Source: Cupriavidus basilensis (GTDB lineage: Bacteria > Pseudomonadota > Gammaproteobacteria > Burkholderiales > Burkholderiaceae). Taken from it: a stretch of 64,000 nt of DNA. Position numbers and translations under genes: made by a program. The stretch covers positions 1,984,001 through 2,048,000 of the forward strand of contig NZ_CP010537.1 in assembly GCF_000832305.1 (NCBI RefSeq), written 5' to 3'. How positions within the stretch are numbered: position 1 is the stretch's first letter; each line of letters begins with the position of its first letter. Below are positions 36,837 to 46,179 of this stretch, one piece after another. The notes beneath the pieces were generated by a model. It saw nothing but the letters and a program-made list of their open reading frames with translations, was not told where the DNA came from and did no database searches.

Positions 36837-37550
36837 GTGATTGATATTCTCAACCAATTCTGGCGCGCCTTCCTTTATTGGGATGGACAGGGGTTTTCAG
36901 GCCTTGCGGTCACCCTCTGGTTGCTCGACGCGTCGCTGTTCATTGGCTTTATCCTGGCTGTCCCACTTGCGGTAGCCCGTATATCCAAGAACAAGTTTCT
37001 GAGCGTAGCGGTCTGGTGTTACACCTATGTATTCCGGGGCACTCCGCTTTACGTGCAACTCCTGCTCATCTACACCGGTCTTTACGGATTCGAGTTTGTC
37101 CGTTCGACCGAAGTGTTGAGTGCCGTTTTCAGAAGCGGCTACTACTGCTCAATCATCGCATTTGCGCTCAACACGTGCGCCTACACGACTGAGATATTTG
37201 CGGGAGCGATGCGAACGACCAATCATGGCGAAATCGAAGCGGCGCGCGCCTACGGAATGAGCTGGTTCACGATGTATCGACGAATTGTCATTCCATCGGC
37301 CTTGCGTCGTTCCTTGCCGCAGTATGGCAACGAAGTGATTCTGATGCTTCATGCTACGTCAGTCGCTTTCACCGCAACAGTGCCCGACATCCTCAAGGTC
37401 GCCCGCGACGCCAATGCTGCGACATACCAGTCCTTTCAGTCTTTCGGGATTGCTGCGTTGCTCTATCTCGCAGTTTCATTTGCGTTGGTCGCACTCTTCC
37501 GACAAGCCGAGCAACGCTGGCTGGCATATCTGGCGGTTCGGCCCCACTAA
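36837..37550 (+). CDS. Histidine/opine-type ABC transporter permease (HisM/OccM-like)
   Basis: This 237-residue partner permease starts at GTG 36837. Family marks are [22 protein letters not shown] and the EAA loop [30 protein letters not shown] (about 131-160). With the HisQ-like subunit it forms the channel for a cationic amino acid or an arginine/ornithine opine. The order Q, M, P matches the occ and his transport operons. Confidence 0.9.
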   Translation: MIDILNQFWRAFLYWDGQGFSGLAVTLWLLDASLFIGFILAVPLAVARISKNKFLSVAVWCYTYVFRGTPLYVQLLLIYTGLYGFEFVRSTEVLSAVFRSGYYCSIIAFALNTCAYTTEIFAGAMRTTNHGEIEAARAYGMSWFTMYRRIVIPSALRRSLPQYGNEVILMLHATSVAFTATVPDILKVARDANAATYQSFQSFGIAALLYLAVSFALVALFRQAEQRWLAYLAVRPH

Positions 37551-37609
37551 ACAACCCCATTGTCCTGTCTGGTGGGCAAACGACGGACCAGCGATTTAGA
37601 AGGAACAGC

Positions 37610-38404
37610 ATGTTAATGAAGACAACTCAGGCAATGAGCTGCAAGCTCGCAGTCCAAGACATCCACAAGAGCTTCGGCGATAACGAGGTATTGAAGGGCG
37701 TGTCGCTCACCGCAAAAAAGGGTGACGTGATTAGCATCATCGGCGCGTCCGGCTCCGGCAAGAGCACGTTTCTGCGTTGCATCAACTATCTCGAGCGCCC
37801 GAAATCGGGGCAAATCTTCCTCGATGGCGAAGAAATTCGAACGAAGAAAGACAAGACAGGCGATTTGGTAGTCGTTGAGCCCAAACAACTTCAGCGTATG
37901 CGGACGAAGCTGTCGATGGTGTTTCAGCACTTCAATCTGTGGGCTCACATGAACGTTCTCGAGAACATCATTGAAGCTCCGACACACGTGCTCGGCCTCA
38001 GCCGAAAAGAGGCAGAAGAGCGAGCCCGCGAATACCTTGAAAAAGTCGGCTTGCCTCCCCGTGTCGAGAAGCAATATCCGTCGCATCTGTCCGGCGGCCA
38101 GCAGCAGCGGGTTGCCATCGCACGTGCGTTGGCGATGAATCCCGACGTCATGCTGTTCGACGAACCTACGTCCGCTCTGGACCCGGAACTCGTCGGCGAA
38201 GTGCTAAAAGTGATGCAGAAGCTCGCCGAAGAAGGCCGGACCATGATTGTAGTTACGCATGAAATGGGATTCGCACGGAACGTGTCGAATCATGTCATGT
38301 TTCTACATCAGGGTCGTACAGAGGAGCAAGGCCCTCCCGAAGAAGTGCTCAACTCCCCTCGAAGTGAGCGGCTGCGGCAATTCCTTTCCGGAAGCCTGAA
38401 GTAA
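37610..38404 (+). CDS. Histidine/opine-type ABC transporter ATP-binding protein (HisP/OccP-like)
   Basis: This 264-residue ATPase has Walker [10 protein letters not shown] (about residues 45-53), signature [15 protein letters not shown], Walker [13 protein letters not shown], and switch His in VVTHEMGFA. The long insert after Walker A ([25 protein letters not shown]) is typical of HisP/OccP/ArtP-like polar amino-acid ATPases. AAGGAACAGC precedes ATG 37610. It is the last gene of the transporter operon. Confidence 0.93.
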   Translation: MLMKTTQAMSCKLAVQDIHKSFGDNEVLKGVSLTAKKGDVISIIGASGSGKSTFLRCINYLERPKSGQIFLDGEEIRTKKDKTGDLVVVEPKQLQRMRTKLSMVFQHFNLWAHMNVLENIIEAPTHVLGLSRKEAEERAREYLEKVGLPPRVEKQYPSHLSGGQQQRVAIARALAMNPDVMLFDEPTSALDPELVGEVLKVMQKLAEEGRTMIVVTHEMGFARNVSNHVMFLHQGRTEEQGPPEEVLNSPRSERLRQFLSGSLK

Positions 38405-38574
38405 CCCGAAGGCTAAGCTTGGTCTCAGAGCAAGACTGCTGGTTGTCGAAACAAATGGTGACTCTCTAACGAGCTCGATGTGATTGCCCTTCGTAGACCT
38501 TTGACAGCAGTTCTTCTCCCCTGCCGGCTACTTAGCTGAATGACGTCAAAAAAATTGAAGCCCTGCCGCGCATC

Positions 38575-38994
38575 ATGGACGACATCGACACGAAATTGAT
38601 TGCTTTATTACGCCAAGACGCGCGGCTCAGTATCGCAACGCTCGCGTCCAAGTTAGGCGTTGCCCGCGGTACCGTGACGGCAAGGCTACGCAAACTTGAG
38701 GATGAGCAAGTCATTGTTGGCTACACGCTCAAGCTGCGTCCCGAAGATGACGACACACGGATTCGTGCCTGGATGGGCGTACAGGTAGACGGAAATCGCA
38801 CGCAAGAGGTCATCGCAAGCCTGCTCGGAGAGCCTGCCGCCGTTGCGCTTCACGACACCAATGGTCGGTGGGATTTGCTTGCAGAGCTACGGGCAAGCTC
38901 GCCGGCCGAACTCTCAAAAGTATTAGAGCGGATAAGGCTGACTAAAGGCATCCGCCATACGGAGACCAGCATCCTTTTGAAGACGTTCAGATAG
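38575..38994 (+). CDS. Lrp/AsnC-family regulator
   Basis: This 139-residue protein begins MDDIDTKLIALLRQDARLSI with the winged helix-turn-helix TLASKLGVARGTVTARLRKLE, followed by an AsnC ligand-binding (RAM) domain. Lrp/AsnC proteins respond to amino acids. Here it lies between the transporter operon and ornithine cyclodeaminase, so it may sense ornithine, proline or arginine made from the opine. Confidence 0.88.
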   Translation: MDDIDTKLIALLRQDARLSIATLASKLGVARGTVTARLRKLEDEQVIVGYTLKLRPEDDDTRIRAWMGVQVDGNRTQEVIASLLGEPAAVALHDTNGRWDLLAELRASSPAELSKVLERIRLTKGIRHTETSILLKTFR

Positions 38995-39036
38995 TTATTA
39001 ACACCCTCCGCGTAAGCAACATAAGTACACCAGTCC

Positions 39037-39300
39037 GATATTCGGTGGACTTCAATTTGGTGGCACCTATAGCTTCAGCAAAGACACGAACTTCGCAAAC
39101 AACCTCCCATATGGCTATGGAGCACAGTATGCGGTCTGGAATCTCCTGCTGGCAGCCAAATTCCTATGCCCCTAATCCGACCACTTCTGGTTATGTTGGC
39201 GACATCATTCTGGCCGCAGGTTCGCCTTCAGAACCAAGCTGGCGCGCTCGTAGCGATTCGCCACAAGTTCTCAGCCCGAAGTCTTCATTCGTCCGCTGAT
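39037..39300 (+). pseudogene. Porin gene remnant
   Basis: From 39043 the frame reads FGGLQFGGTYSFSKDTNFAN then AQYAVWNLLLAAKF and stops at 39172-39174, clearly part of a Burkholderia-type porin barrel. About 39240-39275 encodes GALVAIRHKF, the usual porin C-terminal strand, but the stop after Phe is lost. The middle is missing. A good terminator follows at 39317, probably the old porin terminator. Confidence 0.65.
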
Positions 39301-39316
39301 GTTGCGAGCAGACCTT

Positions 39317-39344
39317 GACCCGAGCGCTTGCTCGGGTCTTTTTC
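39317..39344 (+). terminator. Rho-independent terminator
   Basis: GACCCGAGC, loop GCTT, GCTCGGGTC, then TTTTTC: a perfect 9-bp stem after the porin remnant. Confidence 0.85.
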
Positions 39345-39457
39345 TATGCTTTGCGAGCGGGCCGAGCAACTTCGTGCACAATTTGCAGCGCTCGAAGGCG
39401 TGCTTCGTACCAACCGGGAACATCACTTCGCGGCGGCACGAACGCAGTATGCCTGCT

Positions 39458-40519
39458 TCAGTCGACCAGCGACGGTTCCGGCGCGATGCTTGCCAGCTCC
39501 AGCGCGCCGAAAAGATTCTTCGGGTCGTTCAGAGCGGGAATCAAGGCCAAATCCCGTCCGAAGCCGTACGAGCGAGCTTTCTCATACAGGAAGGTCAATG
39601 CGGAGTAGTCTTCGAGCGCGAACCCAACCGAGTCGAAGATGGTTATCTGGCTCGCGCTATGGCGCGCCGGCACGTGGCCCGTCAGAACCCGCCAAAGCTC
39701 TGTCACAGGGAAATCTGCAGCCATCTGTTGGATGTCACCCTCGATACGAGACTGCGGCTCGTACTCGACGAAGACCTTACCCATTTCAAGGACGCCTCGA
39801 TGCAGCTCCGTCTTGCCTGGGCAGTCACCGCCGACCGCATTGATATGGACGCCAGGCGTGACCATCTCCGGCGAGATGATTGTTGCATTCGTCTTGTCTG
39901 CCGTCACGGTGGTGATGATGTCCGCACCCAGTGCAGCTTCCGCTGCGCTATTACAGACCACGAGGTCCAATCCAAAGCCTTCAAGGTTCGAGAGGAGCTT
40001 GTTGGTTGCGGCCTTGTCGACATCGTAGAGTCGGATGCTCTGAATGTTCAACAAGTGCCGAAAGGCCATTGCCTGAAACTCACTTTGAGCCCCGTTGCCT
40101 ATGAGAGCCATCGTGCGGCACCCGGGCCTCGCCAACGTGCGCGCGGCAAGTGAGGACATAGCTGCCGTGCGAATCGCGGTGGTCAGCGTAAGTTCGGAAA
40201 GCATGATGGGCGCACCGGTGGCAACATCTGCCAGAACGCCGAACGCCATCACTGTGGGTAGGCCGAGAGTGGTGTTTTTCGGATGGCCATTGACGTATTT
40301 GAACGCGAATTGGGTCGCATCGGCGATAGGCATTAATTCCACAACGCCGTCAGGTGAGTGGCTGGCTACGCGTGCACTTTTATCAAATTCCGACCAACGC
40401 AGAAAGTCCTGCTCAATGCGTTCAGCCACGCCTGCGATACATTGCGGGAGCCCGATGCGGTGGACCAAGCGCACGACATCATTGGGACTGAGGTGAATCA
40501 GGGGGAGCGTATTCGACAT
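39458..40519 (-). CDS. ocd: Ornithine cyclodeaminase
   Basis: This ~353-residue NAD-dependent enzyme converts L-ornithine to L-proline and ammonia, the last step of octopine/nopaline breakdown in Agrobacterium. The pattern of true OCDs is present: FDKSARVASHSPDGVVELMP, FKYVNGHPKNT (Lys for catalysis), LSELTLTTAIRTAAMSSLAA, MALIGNGAQSEFQAMAF (dinucleotide), VGGDCPGKTELH (catalytic Asp) and FVEYEPQSRIEGDIQ. These are closer to characterised OCDs than to short mu-crystallin/pyrroline-2-carboxylate reductases. The start at MSNTLPL (40519) is preferred; ATG 40543 is possible. It is separate from, and opposite to, the transporter operon. Confidence 0.92.
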   Translation of the reverse strand: MSNTLPLIHLSPNDVVRLVHRIGLPQCIAGVAERIEQDFLRWSEFDKSARVASHSPDGVVELMPIADATQFAFKYVNGHPKNTTLGLPTVMAFGVLADVATGAPIMLSELTLTTAIRTAAMSSLAARTLARPGCRTMALIGNGAQSEFQAMAFRHLLNIQSIRLYDVDKAATNKLLSNLEGFGLDLVVCNSAAEAALGADIITTVTADKTNATIISPEMVTPGVHINAVGGDCPGKTELHRGVLEMGKVFVEYEPQSRIEGDIQQMAADFPVTELWRVLTGHVPARHSASQITIFDSVGFALEDYSALTFLYEKARSYGFGRDLALIPALNDPKNLFGALELASIAPEPSLVD

Positions 40520-40998
40520 TGGTGTCTCGTGTGGTTTGAACATGAGACAGTTTTCCAGAGCGACGCGTCAGTCGATAGGCGTCAATCCGGCTCATTTCGG
40601 CAGTGTATTGAACAAAGTAGCGCGCCCCAGCGTGCAGGCTTGATACGCTGGAGAGCGGCAACCCCGAACTAATTGTGACAGCCAATATTGGGTGCCAGAC
40701 TCATCTGGGTGGCGCTCATCGCACCGACGTCAGACACTGGATTGAGCTGGTGGAGGATGCACTCCCGTAGGGCTACGAGAGCCAGTTGAACGGGTGGTTT
40801 GAGGACTGAAAAACCTCGGTGCTCCGCGTTGCGGACCCGTGGCGAACATCCTGAAGAGCTCATTCATTTTCAGGTGGAGCGCTGCCTTGCCCTCGAAGGA
40901 TGTGAGCACGCTAGCCGGCACACCGAACGGCGTCGCTAGTTCTGCCACAGCGCGGTGGCGCAATCAGCGCGACAGTAATGGGTGTTCTAGTGTTTGTG

Positions 40999-41023
40999 GC
41001 GCGCGGCGCCATTCGCCGCGCGC
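40999..41023. terminator. GC-rich hairpin, possible terminator
   Basis: GCGCGCGGCG, loop CCATT, CGCCGCGCGC, then TTCTTCGTT: a 10-bp perfect stem without a clean T-run. It may end transcription of a lost gene. Confidence 0.5.
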
Positions 41024-41164
41024 TTCTTCGTTGCGCCGCCCAAACTCCTCACAAACAGTATTTTTCGCCGGTTACGTGGCATCGCACGTTCGCCTTTCTG
41101 CAAGTCACACATATCTCAAACCGGTTGTTGACAGCCCAAAGACGACTGGCTATTATTCGCTCAT

Positions 41165-41190
41165 GTTGTCTTAATACAAGTTAAGACAAC
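41165..41190. promoter_or_regulatory. Palindromic operator upstream of aconitase X genes
   Basis: GTTGTCTTAA-TACAAG-TTAAGACAAC is a perfect 10-bp inverted repeat, 190 bp before the acnX start. The half-site TAAGACA also occurs in the related elements at 45903-45938 and 48553-48588, next to the IclR and GntR genes. Confidence 0.65.
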
Positions 41191-41379
41191 CAAGGTGTCG
41201 AAGATAGACATTTCCTTACATCTCACGAGGCGATGTCATCTCGAAATGGCGGTCACGCTACGCAACTGGACTGTTTATCGCAATAGTCAGTCATCGAGCG
41301 TGACGCCTTCCCCGCGGAAGCTAACTGAATGAGCTCAACGCGTACTGCCCCACTTACGAGATAAGACTGGAGACGGCGA

Positions 41380-42615
41380 ATGCTTCTCAACGATGAAGAA
41401 ACCGCAATGCTCAACGGAGAGCGCGGAAAGGTCCTGCAAATGGCGATGCGCCATCAGGTTCAAGTCGGCGACTTCTTCGGAGCGCGCGATTTCGTACCCG
41501 TGACGCAGGCGCACGTGATGGCTGATACGGAAAGCTTGGGTCAGGCGGGTGTGATGTGGCTCGAAGGTCTCTCAGAGGCCTCCGACGGTCGCCACACTGT
41601 TTGCATCCCGACCATCACCGACCCGCGCGGCACGGATTTCAGCAAAGCCAACGACCTCGGTCAGCGTGACTGGATGGTTGAACTCGAGCGCCGCGCTATT
41701 CATGCTTTCGAACGCTTGGGCGTCAGCATGACCGACACCTGCATCAACTATCAGACGGTGCTGGCCGCAACCCGTGGCGAACATGTTGCATTTGGTGACA
41801 CCGGCGTCGTCATTTATTCGAATTCGGTGAACGGCGCACGCTCGAACTTTGAAGGTGGGCCATCCGCATTGTCAGCCGGGTTGACCGGCCGTACGCCACG
41901 CTACGGCTACCATCTCGACGAGCAGCGTCAAGCGACGATGCGTTTCCGTGTTGATTTCACGCCGCGTACGCTCAACGAATGGGGTGCGCTCGGTGGCGTT
42001 ATCGGTCGCCTGGCTGGTAACTACTGGCAAGTGCCGGTGATTGAAGGTATTGAGGGTGCGCCGACCTCCGACGACTTGAAGCACTTCGGCGCCGCGATGG
42101 CCAGTTTCGGTTCCATCGCACTCTTCCATCTCGTCGGTATTACGCCGGAAGCTCAGCGCATCGAAGACGTTGGCGGCGACAAGCTGCCGGTTCATCACCG
42201 TATTGACCGCGAACAAATCGATGCGCTCGCTGCAAGCTACGCAGTGACCAAATCTATCGATGTCGTCGTCTTCTCCGCACCGCAACTGAGTCTGTACGAA
42301 CTCCGCTCGCTTGCGGAACTCTGCGACGGCCGCAAGTTCAAGGTCCCGCTCCTTGCAGTCACTAGCCCTCAGGTGTCGCCCGACTCGGAGCGCTTCGGCT
42401 ATACGCGTCGCATCGAAAGCGCTGGAGGTACCGTGCTGTCTGGTATGTGCTTCTACCAGTCGTACGCACGTGAAATGTCTGAAGCGAAGGGCTGGAAAAA
42501 GCTTGCGACGAATAGCGCAAAGCTTGTGAACATTCTGGGTGGCTACGGATACACGCCGATGCTGGCATCGATGGAAGAGTGCGTCGCTGCTGCGGAAAAA
42601 GGAGAACTGGCATGA
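41380..42615 (+). CDS. Aconitase X, large (catalytic) subunit
   Basis: This 411-residue AcnX/DUF521 protein belongs to the aconitase superfamily. It contains LNDEETAMLNGERG, TCINYQTVLAATRGEHVAFGDTG, NSVNGARSNFEGGPSALSAGLTGRTPRYG (conserved Asn/Arg region) and a Cys near SGMCFYQSY that could ligate a cluster. Known bacterial AcnX enzymes are cis-3-hydroxy-L-proline dehydratases; others act on phosphomevalonate. GGAGACGG precedes ATG 41380. It is coupled by ATGA overlap to the small subunit. The nearby ornithine cyclodeaminase family gene fits hydroxyproline metabolism, but that enzyme looks like a true OCD. Confidence 0.88.
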   Translation: MLLNDEETAMLNGERGKVLQMAMRHQVQVGDFFGARDFVPVTQAHVMADTESLGQAGVMWLEGLSEASDGRHTVCIPTITDPRGTDFSKANDLGQRDWMVELERRAIHAFERLGVSMTDTCINYQTVLAATRGEHVAFGDTGVVIYSNSVNGARSNFEGGPSALSAGLTGRTPRYGYHLDEQRQATMRFRVDFTPRTLNEWGALGGVIGRLAGNYWQVPVIEGIEGAPTSDDLKHFGAAMASFGSIALFHLVGITPEAQRIEDVGGDKLPVHHRIDREQIDALAASYAVTKSIDVVVFSAPQLSLYELRSLAELCDGRKFKVPLLAVTSPQVSPDSERFGYTRRIESAGGTVLSGMCFYQSYAREMSEAKGWKKLATNSAKLVNILGGYGYTPMLASMEECVAAAEKGELA

Positions 42616-43103
42616 GCGAACTCGTATTGACGGCGCGTCACGCGCTCGGAAAGAAAGTCTCGGGAGAAGCACTGGTTGCGAAGGATGGATTTTCCGCTCG
42701 CTACGACTTGAATCGTCTCGAAGGTGTCTTCTCTCGTCCGGCACATAAGCTGGTCGGCCAGTCGTACGTTGGCCGGGTTCTGGTTTTAGACACAGCGAAA
42801 GGTGGGGTAGCGAGTGCCTGGATGCTCCACGAGATGCAATCGCGGAACATGGCACCCGTCGCAATCATCTTCAACACGGTCAACACGATTCTGGCGCAAG
42901 GCGCAGCCCTCGGGGGAATCTCAATGCTGGCTGGCTTTGACCAGGATGTGACCGAACTCATTCCACACGGCTCGCTGGTTGAAGTCGACCCGGAGACAAA
43001 AACGCTTCGCCTTCTGCGAGGGGGCTCAGGTGACACGGCCCCAGCCACGTTTGCTCACGGACAATCAGAAACATCTCCTGTCCATCTCAAGCCGCGGCAC
43101 TGA
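42612..43103 (+). CDS. Aconitase X, small (swivelling, DUF126) subunit
   Basis: This 163-residue protein carries the swivel domain of the two-subunit type AcnX. Marks are KVSGEALVAKDGFSARYDLN near the N-terminus, then RVLVLDTAKGGVASAWMLHEM (conserved Lys-Gly-Gly-x-Ala-Ser loop) and FNTVNTILAQGAALGGISM. It overlaps the large-subunit stop by 4 bp. A hairpin terminator follows. Confidence 0.9.
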   Translation: MSELVLTARHALGKKVSGEALVAKDGFSARYDLNRLEGVFSRPAHKLVGQSYVGRVLVLDTAKGGVASAWMLHEMQSRNMAPVAIIFNTVNTILAQGAALGGISMLAGFDQDVTELIPHGSLVEVDPETKTLRLLRGGSGDTAPATFAHGQSETSPVHLKPRH

Positions 43104-43127
43104 GCGCGCTGCAACCCGTTGGACCGT

Positions 43128-43150
43128 AACGCCGCCTTTATGGCGGCGTT
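43128..43150 (+). terminator. Terminator after aconitase X operon
   Basis: AACGCCGCC, loop TTTAT, GGCGGCGTT, followed by GTTCTC. The 9-bp stem is perfect; the T-tail is poor. Confidence 0.65.
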
Positions 43151-43253
43151 GTTCTCGGTGCTTCAATACCGAGCCACTTCTTTGCCCCACGAGTTTCGAT
43201 GCCGACTGCGCATCGACCGGTCAGCCTCGGGGACCGTACTGTCGCAGCTAGCT

Positions 43254-44984
43254 ATGAAAAATGCCTCTTGCCTGCTCCGGACCTTCTTGTGGAAGGCCGT
43301 GCGCCAACCCGACACGCACGCAATGCTTCTTTGGGCCGTTGTCGTGGGAATTGTTGGCGCCTACGCGATGGCTGCATTTCGAGAAGGTATAGATTTGCTG
43401 CAGCGAACGATTGGGGGGGAGCCCGGGAATTTTGTTGAGTTTGCGAAGGCTTTGCCGTGGCCTGTTCGGATTGCTGTGCCGACGGTGGGAGGCCTGATAG
43501 CTGGCGGGTGCTTGCTTCTCGCGCGTCGGGGTTCCTCAGGCTCGGGTGCTGACTATATGGAAGCTGTCACCGTTGGAGGCGGTGTAGTGCCCGTGTGGCA
43601 AAGCATCTGGCGGACTATTTCGTCGCTTTTTTCAATTGCCAGCGGCGGCTCAATCGGTCGAGAGGGCTCAATGGTTCAACTCGCGGCCCTGTGCTCTTCG
43701 GTTGTCGGCCGGCTGTTTCGTTTCGACCCGGCTCGCCTGCGCGTGCTCGTCGCGTGCGGTGCGGCAGCAGGCATCACATCGGCGTACAACGCACCAATTG
43801 CTGGCGCGTTCTTCGTCACTGAGTTGGTCCTCGGTTCGATGGCGATGGAATGGTTCGGTCCCATCGTAGTTTCGTCAGTCGTCGCCAACATTACCATGCG
43901 TGAATTCGCTGGTTACAGACCTCCCTATGAGATGCCGTCGTTTCCTACGGTCACCGGGATGGAGGTCCTCCCATTTGTTGTCCTCGGCCTACTTTGCGGA
44001 ATTCTGGCCCCTCGATTTCTTCAACTGCTCGCGATTTCCAAGAAGGGATTTGGCAAGCTGCCACTTTTTCTTCCGATGAAGCTCGCATTAGGAGGCTTAA
44101 TAGTAGGCATTGTCTCCGTTTGGGCGCCAGAGGTGTGGGGCAATGGTTACGAGGTTGTGAACTCGCTGCTGCATCAGCCGTGGACGTGGACCGCGCTGCT
44201 CGTTGTGCTGGTCTTAAAAATCATCGCAACGCTCGCAACAGCTGGGACAGGTGCAGTTGGAGGCGTTTTCACGCCAACGCTATTTGTCGGGGCAGTCATC
44301 GGATGTATCTACGGAATTGGTGTTCAGAACATATGGCCACAGGCGAGCGCCGAGCCCTACGCCTACGCAATCGTCGGCATGGGCGCTTTCCTGACAGCGG
44401 CCACCAATGCGCCTTTGATGGCAATTCTCATGATTTTCGAGATGACCCTCTCATATCAGGTAGTCCTGCCGCTAATGCTTTCCTGTGTCATCGCATACTT
44501 CGTGGCTCGCAACGCCGAGCACAGTGCAATGTACGAAGTGACGGTACGGCGCAATCGTGAGTTGAAAGACCGGTCGAAACTCGCTGCTATGAGAATGCGG
44601 GAGTTGGTCAGGCCCGCAGACACTATCGTCCCGCTCAACGCATCGGTCGAGGCGATGACTCGTATGTTTGCGGAACATCCCGTGAAGTATCTCTACGTCG
44701 TCGACGAACGTCAGCAGTTCTGTGGTGTAGTCGCATTGGACGACGTCGCTTCTGATTTGGCGGCTCCTCGGATTCCACGGCGTAGAACTGCGTCGGACTT
44801 CCTCTTACCGGAGTTTCACGTCCTTACCCCAGATATGACGTTGGGCCAAGCCTTGCAATTGTTCCTCAAGTTTCGTGGGGAACGCCTTCCGGTTATCGAC
44901 CCGACCTCCAACAGTTCATCGATTCTCGGGGTCGTGTACAAGACGTCGTTGCTGGACGCGTATGGCCGAATGAGTCCTTCCTGA
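43254..44984 (+). CDS. ClC-family chloride channel/transporter with C-terminal CBS pair
   Basis: This 576-residue integral membrane protein is of ClcB-like type. ClC marks are GSSGSGADYMEAV (GSGIP-like), GGSIGREGSMVQLAAL (the GREGP gating-Glu box), and GTGAVGGVFTPTLFVGA (GxFxP box). About residues 450-570 form two CBS domains (LVRPADTIVPLNASVEAMTRMF, then MTLGQALQLFLKFRGERLPVID). The ATG at 43254 matches the family N-terminus; an earlier in-frame ATG at 43119 lies inside the terminator. Function is Cl-/H+ exchange or chloride flux; no link with neighbouring catabolism is apparent. Confidence 0.9.
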   Translation: MKNASCLLRTFLWKAVRQPDTHAMLLWAVVVGIVGAYAMAAFREGIDLLQRTIGGEPGNFVEFAKALPWPVRIAVPTVGGLIAGGCLLLARRGSSGSGADYMEAVTVGGGVVPVWQSIWRTISSLFSIASGGSIGREGSMVQLAALCSSVVGRLFRFDPARLRVLVACGAAAGITSAYNAPIAGAFFVTELVLGSMAMEWFGPIVVSSVVANITMREFAGYRPPYEMPSFPTVTGMEVLPFVVLGLLCGILAPRFLQLLAISKKGFGKLPLFLPMKLALGGLIVGIVSVWAPEVWGNGYEVVNSLLHQPWTWTALLVVLVLKIIATLATAGTGAVGGVFTPTLFVGAVIGCIYGIGVQNIWPQASAEPYAYAIVGMGAFLTAATNAPLMAILMIFEMTLSYQVVLPLMLSCVIAYFVARNAEHSAMYEVTVRRNRELKDRSKLAAMRMRELVRPADTIVPLNASVEAMTRMFAEHPVKYLYVVDERQQFCGVVALDDVASDLAAPRIPRRRTASDFLLPEFHVLTPDMTLGQALQLFLKFRGERLPVIDPTSNSSSILGVVYKTSLLDAYGRMSPS

Positions 44985-45022
44985 CGACACGCAAAAGACG
45001 GGCACGCGTGCCGGCACGAGCA

Positions 45023-45802
45023 TCAATCCACGGTCTGCGCGTCGAACAGGGCCTTAAACTGCAGTGCTGCCTCCTTCAAAACTGGCAGTTTCAAAAGCAA
45101 CTCCTCCAGACTGCTTCTGGGGGCAGCCGCGTGACATACGAGCGCAATGGCATTGCGCGAAGAACCCGTAATTACAGGCACAGCTACACCGACCATGCCG
45201 ATGATGAATTCCTCCCTGTCGGTGGAGATTCCCTTCTCAGCAAGACGCGTGAGTTCATCGTCCAACTTCGCTCTGTTGGTGATGGTGTGTGGCGTGCGCG
45301 GGCTAAGCGTGAGCCGGTCCAGAAGTGCAGCGCGCTCAACGGGCGGGAGCTGCGACAAGAATAATTTTCCGCCTGCGGTGCAGTGAAGCGGGTGTCTGGA
45401 GCCAAGCTCCAGATGCATCCTCAACGGCTCCGACGTTTCGACGCGCTCGAGGTACAGCACGCAATCACCATCGAAAGCTGAGAGATTACATGTTTCGCCA
45501 AGGCGCGAGACCAACCCACGAAGCACTGCCCGGCATTCGCGTCGGAACGAACTGTTGCTGAGGGTTGACGCGGCAAGTTGGACGGTACGCGGGCCGGGTA
45601 TGAGTCCTCTTGTGTCCGGCATCCGTGCCAGATACCGACTAGAAATCAACAGGTCCACGAGCCGCGCTGCGCTGGCCTTCGGAATATCCAGTCGCATCGC
45701 TATCTGCGCAATTGTGACCGGTTGATTCGAGGCAGAAACCCGCTCGAGAAGGCTGAGTAGCCTGAGCATCTTGTGCTCTTGGAGCATATCGGAGGTGGTC
45801 AT
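45023..45802 (-). CDS. IclR-family regulator
   Basis: The product has about 259 residues. The N-terminal winged helix-turn-helix (MLRLLSLLERVSASNQPVTIAQIAMRLDIPKASAARLV) is followed by the IclR effector domain (LGETCNLSAFDGDCVLYLERVE, HPLHCTAGGKLFLSQLP, ITGSSRNAIALVCHA). ATG 45802 has GGGAG six bases upstream. It is divergent from the decarboxylase genes at 46180, and an operator-like element (45903-45938) lies between them, so it probably controls that operon and itself. Confidence 0.9.
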   Translation of the reverse strand: MTTSDMLQEHKMLRLLSLLERVSASNQPVTIAQIAMRLDIPKASAARLVDLLISSRYLARMPDTRGLIPGPRTVQLAASTLSNSSFRRECRAVLRGLVSRLGETCNLSAFDGDCVLYLERVETSEPLRMHLELGSRHPLHCTAGGKLFLSQLPPVERAALLDRLTLSPRTPHTITNRAKLDDELTRLAEKGISTDREEFIIGMVGVAVPVITGSSRNAIALVCHAAAPRSSLEELLLKLPVLKEAALQFKALFDAQTVD

Positions 45803-45902
45803 TCGTCTCCCTGGGGGCATCGTGCTTTCTTGTTCGAAGAAGCATTTTTAGTCTCAAATTCCGACAAATCTCGTGTTTCTGCTTGCGGTCGTCTGCTTCG
45901 CA

Positions 45903-45938
45903 TTGTATCAAGATGATAAGACATTTAGATACAAGTCG
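45903..45938. promoter_or_regulatory. Operator-like element between IclR and decarboxylase genes
   Basis: The 36-bp element starts TTGTATCAAGATGATAAG and ends GATACAAGTCG; its outer 7-bp arms TTGTATC/GATACAA are perfect inverted repeats. A copy with 30 of 36 matching bases lies at 48553-48588 before the GMC gene. Confidence 0.7.
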
Positions 45939-46179
45939 TAAACCCGAGAATCAGTGCGTCTTGGGTAGCGACCGACGATGGAGACACCCCCAATGTGTAC
46001 CTTCCGGCCCATCTTCGTGATGTGGCACCAACTCCTGCTTTCTATCCGTTCAAGGCTGCGTTCCGACGCTTCCGTCACTGTGAACGGCAGCGTTGCTTCG
46101 GCCCCAAGCCGCCGCAAAAACTATTCGCTCGCCATCCTGCATGCGGGCATGTAACGCGCGCCAGCGCAATGAGGTCAGT

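Larger units (their letters stand above)
40544..41379. other. Long intergenic region with hairpin and palindrome
   Basis: No convincing gene was found. A minus-strand open frame near 40730-40963 has a vaguely helix-turn-helix-like start but no ribosome site. Two clear structures are present: a GC hairpin at 40999-41023 and a perfect palindrome at 41165-41190 ahead of the aconitase X genes. Confidence 0.45.

Noticed and set aside
39299..40153. 284-residue plus-strand open frame opposite ornithine cyclodeaminase
   Set aside because: It is a shadow of a clearly recognised enzyme.
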